A stretch of DNA of 6,301 nt from JBOGEN01 sp050743265 (GTDB taxonomy: Bacteria; Actinomycetota; Actinomycetes; JBOGEN01), in assembly GCA_050743265.1 (NCBI GenBank), contig JBOGEN010000182.1, forward strand, positions 1 to 6,301, read 5' to 3'. Below the pieces are notes generated by a model. That model saw only the letters and a program-made list of their open reading frames with translations, searched no databases and was not told the origin of the DNA. How positions within the stretch are numbered: position 1 is the stretch's first letter; the number at the start of each line of letters is the position of its first letter. This document shows positions 5,511-6,301 of the stretch, piece by piece. Position numbers and translations under genes: made by a program.

Positions 5511-6233
5511 TCATTGGGGTCGCCGTTGCGGTGGGATCGCGAGGGCGTGCCTGCGTCCCTCGCGGAAGAATGCGACCGTGTCGTCCACGGAGGACGTCTC
5601 GTCCATCGTGCGGACGGCCCCGAACGGCTGCGTGAAGAACGGGTGGCCGCGCGGCGGGGGCTGGTGCGGCCCCACATAGAGATACGGGACCTCGACGTGC
5701 TCGTCGCCCGGGGAGGCCCCGTAGTTCACGGCGCCCGCCGTGATGCCGAGGTCGAAGTGCTCGGGCCAGAGCTGGGCCTCGGCGGGGTCGTCCTCGGAGA
5801 TCTCGTCGGCGAACCGGCGCAGCGCCTGGGCGCCGAGGGCGAACCAGCCGGCGAGGATGCGCGCCGACTCCTGGTCGATGTCCATCGGCTCGTCGAGGTC
5901 GAGCGGGGTGGTGGGGGTGTACACGTCCGCCGGAGCACCCGGCTCGATGCCGACGAACGCGCCGGCCTGGCGCAGGGTGACGATCGGGGCACGCCGACCG
6001 GGCGCCCCCCGGGCGGTGAGCACGAGCGCGTCCCCGTCCACGGCGACGACCCGGTGGTCCTCGCCGAACGCGGGGGTGCGGAACCCTCCGGGTGCGGGAC
6101 GAAGCCCGATACGTCCGGTCACGGCGTACCGTGCCGGACTCACGACGTGCTCGGCCAGGCGGTGCCAGGACTCCCGCGTACGGACGAGCGCAGCTTGGGC
6201 GATGGACGAGGACGAGCCAGGGGACTGGGCCAT
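5511..6233 (-). CDS. Conserved-looking hypothetical protein (240 residues)
   Basis: I do not recognise a named family. The predicted protein is soluble, with no signal peptide or membrane helix. Residues 10-30 look helical; 40-100 look like a small beta-rich region (RIGLRP, HRVVAVDGDALVLTA, PIVTLRQAGAFVGIE); 118-145 is helical. The C-terminal half carries the most motif-like segments: LWPEHFDLGI at 155-164, NYGASPGDE at 170-178, PYLYVGPH at 183-190, PFFTQPFGA at 198-206 and FFREGRRHAL at 222-231. The conserved His, Glu and Asp residues could form a binding site, but no activity can be claimed. I chose the ATG at 6233 because the protein then starts MAQSPGSS and GGAGA lies 11 bases upstream. 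A GTG at 6290 is in frame but would put the first residues inside the hairpin. The gene heads a likely pair with the VOC gene 57 bases downstream. Confidence 0.8.
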   Translation of the reverse strand: MAQSPGSSSSIAQAALVRTRESWHRLAEHVVSPARYAVTGRIGLRPAPGGFRTPAFGEDHRVVAVDGDALVLTARGAPGRRAPIVTLRQAGAFVGIEPGAPADVYTPTTPLDLDEPMDIDQESARILAGWFALGAQALRRFADEISEDDPAEAQLWPEHFDLGITAGAVNYGASPGDEHVEVPYLYVGPHQPPPRGHPFFTQPFGAVRTMDETSSVDDTVAFFREGRRHALAIPPQRRPQ

Positions 6234-6244
6234 GCCCCACTGTC

Positions 6245-6287
6245 TCTCCACCCGGCGGGACGTGTCACGCGTCCCGCCGGGTGGAGA
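6245..6287. terminator. Perfect 18-bp hairpin upstream of the 240-residue gene
   Basis: Positions 6245-6262 and 6270-6287 are exact inverted copies around a 7-base centre, in which a further G-C pair can form. The stem is very GC-rich and must be stable in RNA from either strand. No T-run follows on either side. The simplest reading is a terminator for a gene beyond the right edge. On the minus strand its 3' arm ends with GGAGA, the likely ribosome binding site of the downstream gene, so read-through mRNA would have that site paired. It could also be a DNA operator or a dispersed palindromic repeat. Confidence 0.55.
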
Positions 6288-6301
6288 CACCAGGCTTGTG
6301 G

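Noticed and set aside
6234..6290. Extension of the 240-residue protein to an in-frame GTG at 6290
   Set aside because: It would translate the hairpin itself and add a low-complexity 19-residue extension with no clear ribosome site; the ATG at 6233 is simpler.

Overview
The window looks like ordinary chromosomal core DNA from a very GC-rich actinobacterium. The base composition, codon use, Shine-Dalgarno-led genes and protein types fit a member of the Micrococcales (a Cellulomonas- or Promicromonospora-like organism), but the exact genus is inference. All seven supported genes lie on the minus strand, so transcription runs from high to low coordinates. There is no sign of a mobile element, CRISPR array, tRNA or rRNA, and no gene-free stretch reaches 150 bases.

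Reading in the direction of transcription, the layout is as follows. A strong 18-bp hairpin (6245-6287) stands just upstream of, and overlaps the likely ribosome binding site of, a 240-residue protein of unknown function (5511-6233). Next comes a small VOC/glyoxalase-fold protein (5034-5453). A 110-base regulatory gap follows, holding a candidate promoter, a GlnR-like box and two matching GGGT-S-ACCC palindromes. It precedes acetyl-CoA synthetase, acs (2947-4923). A terminator-like hairpin (2879-2914) ends acs.

The next group is nhaA, a Na+/H+ antiporter (1604-2815), a small two-helix membrane protein of the 'phage holin' III superfamily (1079-1543), an EphE-like alpha/beta hydrolase (130-1050), and the first 41 codons of a gene whose start resembles actinobacterial DUF309 proteins (1-123, cut by the window edge). 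Spacings of 60, 28 and 6 bases suggest one operon, with the last pair translationally coupled.

The order acs - (nhaA) - holin-like membrane protein - epoxide-hydrolase-like protein matches a block known in actinobacteria; in Mycobacterium tuberculosis, acs, Rv3669 and ephE lie together next to marP. A shared role in acetate use and pH or envelope homeostasis is plausible but inferred. The points most worth checking are the glycine at the nucleophile position of the hydrolase, the ribosome-site-masking hairpin at the right edge, and the regulatory architecture in front of acs. I found no convincing novel multi-gene system.
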